Origin: JABDMH01 sp964428345
GTDB taxonomy: Bacteria; Bacteroidota; Bacteroidia; Chitinophagales; Saprospiraceae
NCBI GenBank assembly: GCA_964428345.1
Contig: CAYRYD010000021.1
Location: 24,457-88,456, forward strand
Reading direction: 5' to 3'
Length of the DNA: 64,000 nucleotides
Positions 46,162 through 55,260 of this stretch are shown here, piece after piece (positions within the stretch are counted from its first letter, which is position 1; the number at the start of each line of letters is the position of its first letter). The notes under the pieces were generated by a model. It was given only the letters and a program-made list of their open reading frames with translations. It was not told the DNA's origin and did no database searches. The position numbers were made by a program, and so were the translations under genes.

Positions 46162-46620
46162 TGAACTGCAATTAAGGATTCAGTTGCCGAAAATAAGGTA
46201 AATCAGCTGAAGGGCAGAAGGTGATTTTGCCCGACTTGATCAGTCTTCTCAATTAACTGGCAGAGCCGCCGCGTAGGTTGAATTTGCGTAGTTTTGATAA
46301 CAATCTTATTTCAACTATTGAAAAGCCTGATAGAGAAATTTTGGGATTTTCCGAAGGTTGAGACATGGCTACCTAAGATCCTTTACCCGGGGAATAAAGG
46401 GTGTTTTGGAGATAGGCCTGAAGTGTGTTGAAATTTCACTCGATTTCGAAAAAGGTGTGATCAGGAGAAAAGAAATTATACTACTTTTAAGGACCTGATG
46501 GCAGTGTTATTTTGGTATCTTATCAATATAAGGGAAAACCATCTTCCGCAGAAAGGTCGGTTGAAATCGAATTGTTGTATCTCTCAAGGAGAAACGAAAA
46601 ACTTCAAGAACTACTTCATC
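46162..46620. other. 459-bp region upstream of the first beta-helix gene; conserved leader
   Basis: From about 46425 the sequence is closely related to 50365-50567, upstream of the second beta-helix gene. The open frame starting at 46498 is not coding: in the copy the same region carries indels that break the frame. The shared part holds TTATTTTGG (46507-46515), a possible promoter. A separate TAGTTTTG word lies at 46289-46296. Confidence 0.6.
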
Positions 46621-49600
46621 ATGATGAGTTCCATTGCAAGGTTGGCTGGATTTCTAGGCGCATTTAGCCTGGCGAGCGGAATGATCAATGCCCAGGTAAC
46701 CGTGACTAAAAAGGATTCCCTGTATACCGATGCCAATGGCAATGAATTGGCCAATCCTGGTGACAGTCTGCGTTACAAGGCAGGAGTCCTGAATCAGAGC
46801 GGATCCACCGCCGAGGGTCTCGATTATAAAATCATACCAGGTGACAATTTAAATTTCAACCCGGCTAGCGTCCGAACTTCACCGGTGGCATCCAACGATA
46901 CTTTTCCCGTGACCGGGAATGTAGGCATTATGGTCCCGGCAGTAAATGGTCTGAAGCTCAACGATTTTGACGACGACCTGAGCGGTGCTACCATCATGGC
47001 AGAAATGAAGATGAGTGCCATGGGTGGTGACGTCACGATCAATGCGGATGGAAGTTTTACATACGTACCACCACCTGGTTACACCGGGTCCGATCACTTC
47101 ACTTACACCCTGCTGGACGGCAATCACGTGGTGGGAGGCGGACCTTCCAGCAACGATGCTACGGTGACCCTCAACGTTGCCAACCTTATCTGGTTTATTG
47201 ACAACAGTAAGCCGGCCGGTGACGGAAGGCTCAATACTCCTTTTAATTCCCTCAGTGCCTTTAATACGAGCTCGACAGCTGCTGCGCAAGTGGTATACAT
47301 AGAATATAACATGACCGCTTATACTGGAGGTATTGTACTTCAGGATAATGAACGGCTTTTTGGCGAAGGGTATACCGGGGCATCCAATCTGGCTGATGTC
47401 CTTCCTTTTTCGCTGGCCATGTTCAGTTTTTCACTCCCGGTGATCAACGGTAGCCGGCCGGTGATCACAAACGGCTCGGGCGATGGAGTCACCCTGGCCA
47501 TGAATAACGAATTGCGTGGTTTCAATGTGGGGAACTGTAGCGACTTAGGGATCGATGATAACGGTGGTACCGTGGGTTCTTTAACGATCAGTGAATTGAA
47601 TATTACGAATGCATCGGGTGGTGGCTTTCGCGCATCCAATGGCGGAAACCTTGCCGTGACACTTGGCAGTTTATCCAGTACCGGCGGACCAAACGGTATC
47701 TACCTTGGATCCTGCGGAGGATCTTTCAACGGAGGCACAGGAACGATCACCAACCCAAATGGTATTGCAGTAAATATTGCAGGGGGCACTGTAGGATTGA
47801 CGTATAGTGGTAACATCACTCAGGCGAACAACTTTGCCATGGTGACCGTATCAGGCGGTCATACTACAGGCACGGTGACGTTTCAAACCGGTACGCTCAA
47901 TGCTACAAATGGTACGGGATTGCAATTCAATAACGCGGATTCACCCACATCGTATAATTTCTTGGGAACGACAACTTTGAATGGCGGTTCTGCAGCCATC
48001 AATATTATCAACGGCTCTGCAGGGAGTTTTACCTTTGGGGCAAATACAAGCATTACGAGTCCGGCAGATACCGCTTTTGCTGTCATAGGTGGAACGGCAT
48101 CGGTGACATACAGCGGTAGCATTACACAGGCGAACAATTTTCCAATGGTCAGTGTATCCGGCGGACATACGACCGGAACGATTACGTTTCAAACTGGAAC
48201 ATTAAGTGCAACGAATGGCTCTGGTTTACAATTCAATAATGCAGACTCTCCAACTTCATATAACTTCAACGGTACTGTTACACTCAATGGAGGAGATGCT
48301 GGAATAGATATTGTCAACGGTTCAGCAGGAGCGTTTACATTCTCCAGCAATTGTACTATCACCAATCCATCAGGCACTGCATTTCGCATAGATGGAGGTA
48401 ATGGACCGATTACCTACAATGGAACAATGTCCAAGACAGGTGGTAGCAGTGCTGGTCGGTTGGTGGATATTCAGAATCGAAATGGAAATAGTGTCGCACT
48501 AAATGGAAATCTCACGAATACAGCGACGGGAGCGACCGGTCTTTTGGTATCCAACAATTCGAATAGTGCAATCATCACATTTGCTGGTGCTTCGAAGACC
48601 TTAACTACTGGGGGTAATAATGCAATTACGTTGAGCAGTAACCCCGGAGCCACCATCAACTTCATCAATGGAGGGCTGGTTATCAATACAACCAGCGGCA
48701 CTGGATTCAATGCCATGGGTGGGGCAACTGCGGTGACGGTGCAGGGCACGGGCAATACCATCACCAGCACCAGCGGCACGTCGCTGAATGTGGTGAGCAC
48801 TACCATCGGAACGAGCAATTTGAATTTCCAAAGTATTTCGTCCAGTGGTGGTACGGCACCGGGAATCAATCTCGATAACACCGGGTCACTTGGCGGGTTA
48901 ATCGTGAACGGTGATGGGTCGAATACCTCACTTGGAGGCAATAGTTCTGGAGGGACTATTTCCGGTAAAAGTGGTGGAGATGGCAGTTCCACTGCAGGCA
49001 TCGGTATTTACCTGAATAACACCCGCAATATTGTGCTGAGACGTATGACCATCAATGGTACGAACCAAAATTTTGCGATCCGGGGAACATCAGTAGTCAA
49101 TTTTACGATGGAATTTAGTACTGTGACGGGGACAAATGGGACGAACGGTGCTTTCGATGAAGGCAGCATCAGGTTTAGCGAACTCACTGGAATTCTAGGT
49201 ATTACATCCATCTTGATCAACGGTGGCTATGAGGACAATATTCGGGTTGTCAATACTACTGCAGGTACATTAACCGCGGCTGTGTCTGCAACTACGATCG
49301 GTTTGGCCAATACACAGAGTGCATTGGAACTCAATGATGGCTTGTACTTTGAAACACTCACCGGTGCGGCCATCATCAATGCTACCGTTTCAAATTGCAT
49401 TTTTCGTTCTGCAGCGGGCGATCTTTTCCAATGGAATATCAATGGTACAGGCACATGCAGTCTGACTTTGCAAAGCAACACATTTAGCAACAACCACGGA
49501 GCCATCGCGACTGGTGGAGGTGGCGTTTCATTATTTTCCAATGGTACTGCCAACACCACACTTGCGATTGCTAACAATACTTTGCGTGATGCGGTGGGTA

Positions 49601-50235
49601 CTGCTTTCTTAATTGTCAAATCGACAGGTAATACGACACTGTCAGGCACTTTTTCCAACAATACTATAGGGCTCGCGGGTACAGCAAATTCGGGTTCCCG
49701 GGAAGGCTCAGGTCTGAAGATCCAGAATGTTGGACTTGGTACAGTCAGCATGAGTGTGACCAATAGCAGTTTCTACCAATACAACAATTTCGGCATTGAA
49801 ATATTGACAGGCGGTGGCGCGGCTGCCATGAGTGGTAACATGAATATTACCATTACGGGCAACATTATATCCAACCCAGGGAACAATCCTGCTACCTTAG
49901 GTATTGCAAAAAACGGTATCCATTTGAACGGTGGAACAACACCCGGGGATACTTACCAGATATGCCTGGATGTGGGTGGAGCAGGCGCGCTAGCAAACAG
50001 TATGGTAGGTTCAGGAGCACCAAACGATGGTGGTGCTGGTGGTGAAGATTTCCGCTTCCGTCAGCGCCAGTCAACCACGGTACGGCTTCCGGGCTATGGT
50101 GGCGCAATTACCGATGCAAATGCAGTCATATCATACATACAAGGTAGGAATACCGGGAGTCCAAGTGGGAGTGTGTCTGCCAATGCCCCTCCCGGTGGTG
50201 GGTATGTGGGTGGTGCCGCCTGCAATTTACCTTGA
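46621..50235 (+). CDS. large secreted Ig-like/right-handed beta-helix protein, copy 1
   Basis: From ATG 46621 the protein has 1204 residues: signal peptide (MMSSIARLAGFLGAFSLASG, then MINAQ), a DUF11-like domain (about 26-90), a cadherin-like Ig domain with DDDLSGATIMAEMKM and DGSFTYVPPPGYTGSDHFTY (about 105-185), then long Gly/Asn/Thr-rich beta-helix repeats to the end, including two tandem 102-residue repeats starting at 47782 and 48088. The C-terminus ends AACNLP. It is probably surface-exposed and may be an adhesin. I see no type IX sorting domain. The paralogue follows 332 bases downstream. Confidence 0.85.
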   Translation: MMSSIARLAGFLGAFSLASGMINAQVTVTKKDSLYTDANGNELANPGDSLRYKAGVLNQSGSTAEGLDYKIIPGDNLNFNPASVRTSPVASNDTFPVTGNVGIMVPAVNGLKLNDFDDDLSGATIMAEMKMSAMGGDVTINADGSFTYVPPPGYTGSDHFTYTLLDGNHVVGGGPSSNDATVTLNVANLIWFIDNSKPAGDGRLNTPFNSLSAFNTSSTAAAQVVYIEYNMTAYTGGIVLQDNERLFGEGYTGASNLADVLPFSLAMFSFSLPVINGSRPVITNGSGDGVTLAMNNELRGFNVGNCSDLGIDDNGGTVGSLTISELNITNASGGGFRASNGGNLAVTLGSLSSTGGPNGIYLGSCGGSFNGGTGTITNPNGIAVNIAGGTVGLTYSGNITQANNFAMVTVSGGHTTGTVTFQTGTLNATNGTGLQFNNADSPTSYNFLGTTTLNGGSAAINIINGSAGSFTFGANTSITSPADTAFAVIGGTASVTYSGSITQANNFPMVSVSGGHTTGTITFQTGTLSATNGSGLQFNNADSPTSYNFNGTVTLNGGDAGIDIVNGSAGAFTFSSNCTITNPSGTAFRIDGGNGPITYNGTMSKTGGSSAGRLVDIQNRNGNSVALNGNLTNTATGATGLLVSNNSNSAIITFAGASKTLTTGGNNAITLSSNPGATINFINGGLVINTTSGTGFNAMGGATAVTVQGTGNTITSTSGTSLNVVSTTIGTSNLNFQSISSSGGTAPGINLDNTGSLGGLIVNGDGSNTSLGGNSSGGTISGKSGGDGSSTAGIGIYLNNTRNIVLRRMTINGTNQNFAIRGTSVVNFTMEFSTVTGTNGTNGAFDEGSIRFSELTGILGITSILINGGYEDNIRVVNTTAGTLTAAVSATTIGLANTQSALELNDGLYFETLTGAAIINATVSNCIFRSAAGDLFQWNINGTGTCSLTLQSNTFSNNHGAIATGGGGVSLFSNGTANTTLAIANNTLRDAVGTAFLIVKSTGNTTLSGTFSNNTIGLAGTANSGSREGSGLKIQNVGLGTVSMSVTNSSFYQYNNFGIEILTGGGAAAMSGNMNITITGNIISNPGNNPATLGIAKNGIHLNGGTTPGDTYQICLDVGGAGALANSMVGSGAPNDGGAGGEDFRFRQRQSTTVRLPGYGGAITDANAVISYIQGRNTGSPSGSVSANAPPGGGYVGGAACNLP
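46996..47240 (+). repeat. 245-bp tract identical to 50943-51187
   Basis: This segment within the Ig-like domain of copy 1 is identical, base for base, to positions 50943-51187 in copy 2. The sequences immediately on both sides differ at several positions. It indicates recent duplication or gene conversion. Confidence 0.93.
47782..48393 (+). repeat. two tandem 306-bp (102-residue) repeats in the beta-helix domain
   Basis: Units at 47782-48087 and 48088-48393 encode similar 102-residue blocks with shared phrases such as SGGHTTGT and FQTGTLNATNGTGLQFNNAD / FQTGTLSATNGSGLQFNNAD. A third, degenerate start follows at 48394. Confidence 0.85.
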
Positions 50236-50567
50236 AAATCCAATGGTCACCGACTGTCTATACGACACTTGCTACTTCTGGGTACAAAAAATCGCTCATT
50301 GGTTGGTGGAGGATCGTTGGTATTCATTTTTTTACGACAAAGCTAGATAGCAGTGAAGTGGGTATCTGGTGTTTATTGAAATTTCGCCCGATTTCGAAAG
50401 AGGTGTGTTCAGAGAAAAGAAATTATGTTACTTTTAAGGGCCTAATGCATTGTTATTTTGGTGGCTTACCTTAATAACGGAAAACCATCTTCCGCAGAAA
50501 GATCGGTTTGAAATCGAATTTGTTGTATTCCTAATGGGGAAATGAAAACTTCAAGAACCACTTCATC
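50236..50567. other. 332-bp intergenic region with conserved leader of the second beta-helix gene
   Basis: Positions about 50365-50567 resemble 46425-46620. The first 130 bases have no gene. The shared part has TTATTTTGG and an identical GAAAACCATCTTCCGCAGAA word, and probably contains the promoter and 5' leader. Confidence 0.55.
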
Positions 50568-53500
50568 ATGATAAGTTCCATTGCAAGGTTGGTTGGATTT
50601 CTTTGTGCATTCAGCCTGACGAGCGGAATGATCAATGCCCAGGTAACCGTGTCCAAAAAGGATTCCCTGTATACAGATGCCAATGGCAATGAGTTGGCCA
50701 ATCCAGGTGATAGTTTGCGTTACAAGGCAGGAGTCCTGAATCAGAACGGATTTACCGCCGAGGGTCTCGATTATAAAATCATACCGGGTGACAATTTGAA
50801 TTTCAACCCGGCTACGGTACGTACCTCACCGGTGGCTGCCAACGATACTTTTAATGTGACCGGAAATGTCGGTATCATGGTCCCGGCAGCAAATGGACTG
50901 AAGCTGAACGATTTTGACGACGACCTGAGTGGAGCTACCATTATGGCAGAAATGAAGATGAGTGCCATGGGTGGTGACGTCACGATCAATGCGGATGGAA
51001 GTTTTACATACGTACCACCACCTGGTTACACCGGGTCCGATCACTTCACTTACACCCTGCTGGACGGCAATCACGTGGTGGGAGGCGGACCTTCCAGCAA
51101 CGATGCTACGGTGACCCTCAACGTTGCCAACCTTATCTGGTTTATTGACAACAGTAAGCCGGCCGGTGACGGAAGGCTCAATACTCCCTTTAATTCCCTC
51201 AGTGCCTTCAATACGAGCTCGACAGCTGCTGCGCAAGTGGTATACATAGAATATAACATGACCACTTATACCGGAGGTATTGTGCTTCAGAATAACGAGA
51301 GACTTTTTGGTGAGGGTTATACCGGGGCATCTAATCTGGCTGATGTCCTTCCTTTTTCACTGGCTATGTTCAGTTTTCCATTGCCGGCGATCAACGGTAG
51401 CAGACCGGTGATCACCAACGGTATGGGCGATGGCGTCACCCTGGCGTCCGACAATATTTTGAGGGGCTTTAATATTGGTAACTGTTCTGATTTTGGAGTG
51501 GAAAATGTGGGATCCGTAGGAAACCTGATGGTTAGTGAAGTAATGATTACCAACACAACGGGTGGTGGATTCCGGGCCGCTTCAGGAAGTGAAGCAATGA
51601 TGAACGTGGTATTTGATGCCATTACCTCTGGAGGAGGGGTAAACGGGATCAGTCTGACCAACTGTATGGGAAGTTTTACGGTCAATGGAGGTACGATTAC
51701 CAATCCGACCGGAACAGCCGTCGAGATAGTGAATGGCTCAGTGGTCTTTACCTCAAGCGGTAATATCAGCGACAATACCGGTTTCGCTGTGGATATCAAT
51801 AACCACGACAGTGGCAATGTTACCTTTTCGGGCAATATTACCTCCACCGGAAGCGGTATCCGGGTCACCGGATGTGGGGGAGGGACCAAGACTTTTTCCG
51901 GAAGCACAAAAAATCTGATGACCACAGTAAACAACGCGGTTGAACTCACTGGCAATTCCGGGGCTACCATCAATTTCAGCGGTGGCGGACTGGCAATTAC
52001 AACCACATCCGGTATTGGATTTAATGCCACGGGCGGTGGTGTGGTGAATCTGACTACAGGTACTAATCACAATACGATTACCACCCAAACGGGTATCGGA
52101 GTTAACATTCAGACCCCAACCAACATCGGAGCGAGCGGCTTTACGCTCCGCAGCGTTACGGTGAATAATGGAGGATCTGCCAGCGCAGCGAGTGGCATAA
52201 GGCTTAACGGTACATCCGGATCTTTCATCGTTACCGGTGATGCCAGCCTGGCCCGTAATGGTAGTGGTGGTACGATCAACCGTACCACCGATGATGCGAT
52301 TGATTTGACTAATGCCCAGAATGTGACCCTCCAGTCGATGAATCTGACCAACAATGGGAGTACCGCACCCGGTGGTCCGGTTAACGCCCAATCAACGGCA
52401 GGAGATCAGACCGTTCAGATCAATGGAGGATCAAATATTGTGATGTCCGGTTTGTTGATTCAGAATCCGACCGGTACCGGCATCCTCGCTTTGAATCTCG
52501 GAGGTACTAACCGGTTCAATAACAACAGCCGGATTGAGGCAATGTCAGGCACGGCCGGTCATGGCATATACGTGGCCAATACCAATGTTTCCATGACCTT
52601 GTTTGAGCTCAACAATATCCAGATGGTTAACAACGCATCCAACCTGGTCAACGCTTATTTTGGTACGCAGGGATCCGGTAGCATGAACGTCGATATCATC
52701 AACAAATGTCTCTTCACCGACCTGGGAGTTCAGGCATTGTTAATTACGGGTGGGGATGGTGCATCATCCAGCGGAACGATGATTTCACGGGTGATGGACA
52801 GTGCCTTCAAGAATGCCAAGGGAACCGGCGAAAACAATCTGGCAATTTTAGTCAACGGTGGTATTCATGTATCCACCGTCGAGCGGGATACCTTTGACAA
52901 CATCGCTGAACTTGGTGATATTGCCAACACCAGCATCATCCGTACCCAGAACAGCAGCATTAGTGGCCAATTGAATGCCACCATACGGAATAATATCATC
53001 CGCAATATCAATTATGGCATGGCCGCTGGTGGTCGTCATGTGATCGGCCATGTTTTTGAGCCCGCCATGTACAATGCCTCCAATTCAACCACATTACTGA
53101 TCGAGAACAATACCGCTACCAACATAACGTACACCGGTAACAACCGGGAATTTGTCTTTATCGATTACCGGGCTAATGCCTCTGGAGGCAACGTCACCAT
53201 TCGAAACAATTCGTTTAATATGCCTTCAGCCGGTGCCCAGCAATTAATGGAACTGCGTTTTCGTCAGGTAGCCGCTTCGACCGTCAATGTGCTGGTCTCA
53301 GGTAATACCGGTACCGGGAATACGGCTGTGGCATTCCTTGACATTGATGCAGAAGATGCAGCCACCGTCAACACTACCGTCACCAATAATACCTTCACCA
53401 ACTCCAGTGGCACTCCCGGATTCAGCATTGCTGTGGCAACCGAAGACACCGGTTCGACGATGTGTGCCAATATCAGCGGTAACACGCTTTCGGCTGCAGG

Positions 53501-53651
53501 CAATACCATTAGTGTGAACGAACAGGCAGGTACCATGAATATTACCCAGGCCAGTCAGGCAGCTCTTACAGCTGCCAATGGAGGGGCAACGGTAACCGTG
53601 GGAGGTACTCCAACGTATGGCGTAGCAGCATGTATACAACCACCCCAATGA
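50568..53651 (+). CDS. large secreted Ig-like/right-handed beta-helix protein, copy 2
   Basis: The 1027-residue protein is a paralogue of the upstream gene. Its first 300 residues are closely similar: signal peptide MISSIARLVGFLCAFSLTSG, DUF11-like and cadherin-like Ig domains. The remainder has diverged into a different set of beta-helix repeats, for example VTNNTFTNSSGTPGFSIAV near residue 940, and lacks the 102-residue tandem units. The C-terminus ends AACIQPPQ, similar to the AACNLP of copy 1. It would be secreted and probably displayed or released. Function is unknown; adhesion or a role on glycans is possible. Confidence 0.85.
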   Translation: MISSIARLVGFLCAFSLTSGMINAQVTVSKKDSLYTDANGNELANPGDSLRYKAGVLNQNGFTAEGLDYKIIPGDNLNFNPATVRTSPVAANDTFNVTGNVGIMVPAANGLKLNDFDDDLSGATIMAEMKMSAMGGDVTINADGSFTYVPPPGYTGSDHFTYTLLDGNHVVGGGPSSNDATVTLNVANLIWFIDNSKPAGDGRLNTPFNSLSAFNTSSTAAAQVVYIEYNMTTYTGGIVLQNNERLFGEGYTGASNLADVLPFSLAMFSFPLPAINGSRPVITNGMGDGVTLASDNILRGFNIGNCSDFGVENVGSVGNLMVSEVMITNTTGGGFRAASGSEAMMNVVFDAITSGGGVNGISLTNCMGSFTVNGGTITNPTGTAVEIVNGSVVFTSSGNISDNTGFAVDINNHDSGNVTFSGNITSTGSGIRVTGCGGGTKTFSGSTKNLMTTVNNAVELTGNSGATINFSGGGLAITTTSGIGFNATGGGVVNLTTGTNHNTITTQTGIGVNIQTPTNIGASGFTLRSVTVNNGGSASAASGIRLNGTSGSFIVTGDASLARNGSGGTINRTTDDAIDLTNAQNVTLQSMNLTNNGSTAPGGPVNAQSTAGDQTVQINGGSNIVMSGLLIQNPTGTGILALNLGGTNRFNNNSRIEAMSGTAGHGIYVANTNVSMTLFELNNIQMVNNASNLVNAYFGTQGSGSMNVDIINKCLFTDLGVQALLITGGDGASSSGTMISRVMDSAFKNAKGTGENNLAILVNGGIHVSTVERDTFDNIAELGDIANTSIIRTQNSSISGQLNATIRNNIIRNINYGMAAGGRHVIGHVFEPAMYNASNSTTLLIENNTATNITYTGNNREFVFIDYRANASGGNVTIRNNSFNMPSAGAQQLMELRFRQVAASTVNVLVSGNTGTGNTAVAFLDIDAEDAATVNTTVTNNTFTNSSGTPGFSIAVATEDTGSTMCANISGNTLSAAGNTISVNEQAGTMNITQASQAALTAANGGATVTVGGTPTYGVAACIQPPQ
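50943..51187 (+). repeat. 245-bp tract identical to 46996-47240
   Basis: This is the second copy of the perfectly identical tract described for copy 1. It covers most of the Ig-like domain coding sequence of copy 2. Confidence 0.93.
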
Positions 53652-53722
53652 TTATACTAAAAACAAGACATGAAGAAGTAAAGTAATCCATGGCCGATTT
53701 ACCTCTCAAAGGAAGATAAGAT

Positions 53723-54064
53723 TCAGCTCCCAATGTCTATGCTGAAGTGAACGGAGCCATCCGAATGTCTGCGCAACGACAGCTTGTGTCCATAACGGTT
53801 AATGAAGGAAAATGCGAAAGGGTTATAAGGAATCCCGTGATCGCGGGTAAATTGAACAGGTTCCAGATATTGATCAGCCAGATGCTTATTATTGGCGAGA
53901 TGGTCAGAACGTAAGAGGTTCTTTCTCACTTCGCTGAGCATCTCCAATTGCTCTGCACTCATCACAAAACTGTCAGTTGCTGAAATGTGAGAAATCAATC
54001 TTGGAAGTATGAACCAGGAACTTACAGTCAACAACACCTCTTTCCCAAAAACTCTCCGGTCCAT
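53723..54064 (-). CDS. small protein of unknown function between the beta-helix and collar genes
   Basis: This 113-residue protein lies on the minus strand between two plus-strand blocks. The N-terminus (MDRRVFGKEVLLTVSSWFILPRL) has an RR followed by a short hydrophobic stretch, a little like a twin-arginine leader. The rest includes MSAEQLEMLSEVRKNLLRS (about 35-53) and a basic, aromatic tail with FSFINRYGHKLSLRRHSDG (about 86-104). I do not recognise the family. The coding look (no obvious shadow of a plus-strand gene) supports it, but only moderately. Confidence 0.5.
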   Translation of the reverse strand: MDRRVFGKEVLLTVSSWFILPRLISHISATDSFVMSAEQLEMLSEVRKNLLRSDHLANNKHLADQYLEPVQFTRDHGIPYNPFAFSFINRYGHKLSLRRHSDGSVHFSIDIGS

Positions 54065-54139
54065 TTTATGTCAAAATTGATAGTTCAAATCTAATGAAAT
54101 CCCGAATATCTGGAGATTCAACGCCGCATTATTTGAGAC

Positions 54140-54161
54140 AATAATTTTTTGAACAATTATT
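54140..54161. promoter_or_regulatory. AT-rich inverted repeat upstream of the Tail-Collar operon
   Basis: AATAATT (54140-54146) pairs with AATTATT (54155-54161) around an 8-base loop, 69 bases before the first collar gene. An ATTTTG word follows, so the promoter may lie here. It may be an operator; no regulator is known. Confidence 0.3.
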
Positions 54162-54229
54162 TTGCATAGTTATGAGGAATTTTACTATCTTAAACACTGA
54201 AATTGCATTCTTGAAAATTCCAGGAAACC

Positions 54230-54736
54230 ATGGCTGAACCTTTCCTCTCCGAAATCCGCATCATGAGCTTTGTATTTGCCCCAAAGGGATGGGCTTTGTG
54301 TAATGGGCAGTTGCTGCCGATCAACCAGAATCAGGCATTGTTCTCCCTGCTGGGTACTACCTTTGGTGGTGATGGAAGGGTTAACTTCGCCTTGCCGGAT
54401 TTAAGAGCCCGGGTACCGATCCATGTCGGCAGCGGACATACGCTGGGGGAGCGGGGAGGAGAGCAGGCCCATACAGTATCCATCAGTGAATTACCCACCC
54501 ACACCCATATCGCCAATGGTAGCAGCAAGAATGCAAGCCTTGATGTGCCATTAAATAATGTCCCTGCCGTCACGTCAATCAATGCCTACGGTAGTCCGGG
54601 AGGTGTTGGTCTGGTTGCGATGGGGGCTTCCAGTCTAACCAACACCGGGGGCAGCCAGGCCCATCTGAATATGCAACCCTTTTTAACCTTGAATTTTTGC
54701 ATAGCCCTGCAGGGTATATTTCCTTCACCCAACTAA
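54230..54736 (+). CDS. phage Tail-Collar domain protein 1 (microcystin-dependent-protein-like)
   Basis: The 168-residue protein contains one Tail Collar domain with FVFAPKGWALCNGQLLPI (about 14-31), GTTFGGDGRVNFALPDLRAR (about 43-62) and the C-terminal LNFCIALQGIFPSPN. Phage collar proteins trimerise at tail fibres; the small chromosomal relatives such as microcystin-dependent protein have no clear role. There is no signal peptide, so the protein is cytoplasmic unless exported by another route. It is the first of five tightly packed genes: three collar genes (12- and 11-base gaps), then GNAT and DUF6916. Confidence 0.88.
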   Translation: MAEPFLSEIRIMSFVFAPKGWALCNGQLLPINQNQALFSLLGTTFGGDGRVNFALPDLRARVPIHVGSGHTLGERGGEQAHTVSISELPTHTHIANGSSKNASLDVPLNNVPAVTSINAYGSPGGVGLVAMGASSLTNTGGSQAHLNMQPFLTLNFCIALQGIFPSPN

Positions 54737-54748
54737 AGAATTAGTATT

Positions 54749-55249
54749 ATGGCACAACCCTATGTAGGAGAGGTCCGCATGTTTGCCGGTAACTTTGCTC
54801 CGGCCGGATGGATGTTTTGCGAAGGTCAGTTGTTACCAATATCCGAAAATGAAACCCTTTTTCAGCTGATCGGCACCACGTACGGAGGTGATGGTCAAAG
54901 TACGTTCGCCTTACCCGACTTAAGGGGGCGTCTGCCATTGCATCAGGGCAACGGATTTATCCTGGCTGAAACCGGAGGTGCGGAAGAGATTACTTTAACC
55001 GTGAATCAGATACCTGCCCATACCCATCCGGTATTAGCCAGTAGTGCAGCTGCGACTTCAAAATCACCCGCCGGTTCCATGCCAGCTGTCGCCCAGGGTG
55101 ATCTGTACAGCACCGATTTTACTGCTCTGAATTTCGCAGCGCAGGCTATCTCTTCCACCGGAGGCTCCCAACCCCATACCAACTTCATGCCTTATCTCTG
55201 CATCAATTTTATCATCTCCCTTTTTGGAATTTTTCCTTCACCCACTTAA
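54749..55249 (+). CDS. phage Tail-Collar domain protein 2
   Basis: The 166-residue protein follows collar gene 1 after twelve bases. It carries FAPAGWMFCEGQLLPISENE (about 15-34), GTTYGGDGQSTFALPDLRGR (about 43-62) and a C-terminal INFIISLFGIFPSPT. The hypervariable middle (about 90-135) differs from the other two: it is Ala/Ser-rich. It has probably diverged for hetero-assembly with the neighbouring collar proteins. No signal peptide is visible. Whether three different subunits form one fibre is inference. Confidence 0.88.
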   Translation: MAQPYVGEVRMFAGNFAPAGWMFCEGQLLPISENETLFQLIGTTYGGDGQSTFALPDLRGRLPLHQGNGFILAETGGAEEITLTVNQIPAHTHPVLASSAAATSKSPAGSMPAVAQGDLYSTDFTALNFAAQAISSTGGSQPHTNFMPYLCINFIISLFGIFPSPT

Positions 55250-55260
55250 TATTCTTAGCG

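Noticed and set aside
46289..46296. TAGTTTTG as the certain promoter of the first beta-helix gene
   Set aside because: The word matches TAnnTTTG but is not shared with the second copy and lacks a -33 partner, so it was not listed as a promoter.
46498..46620. 41-residue extension of the first beta-helix protein
   Set aside because: The homologous sequence before the second copy has indels that break the frame, and the signal peptide begins at 46621, so the upstream part is a leader.
48471..49001. 176-codon open frame on the minus strand in the first beta-helix gene
   Set aside because: Long antisense frames in low-complexity repeat genes are common; its Pro/Val/Leu-rich composition mirrors the Gly/Asn/Thr repeats on the other strand.
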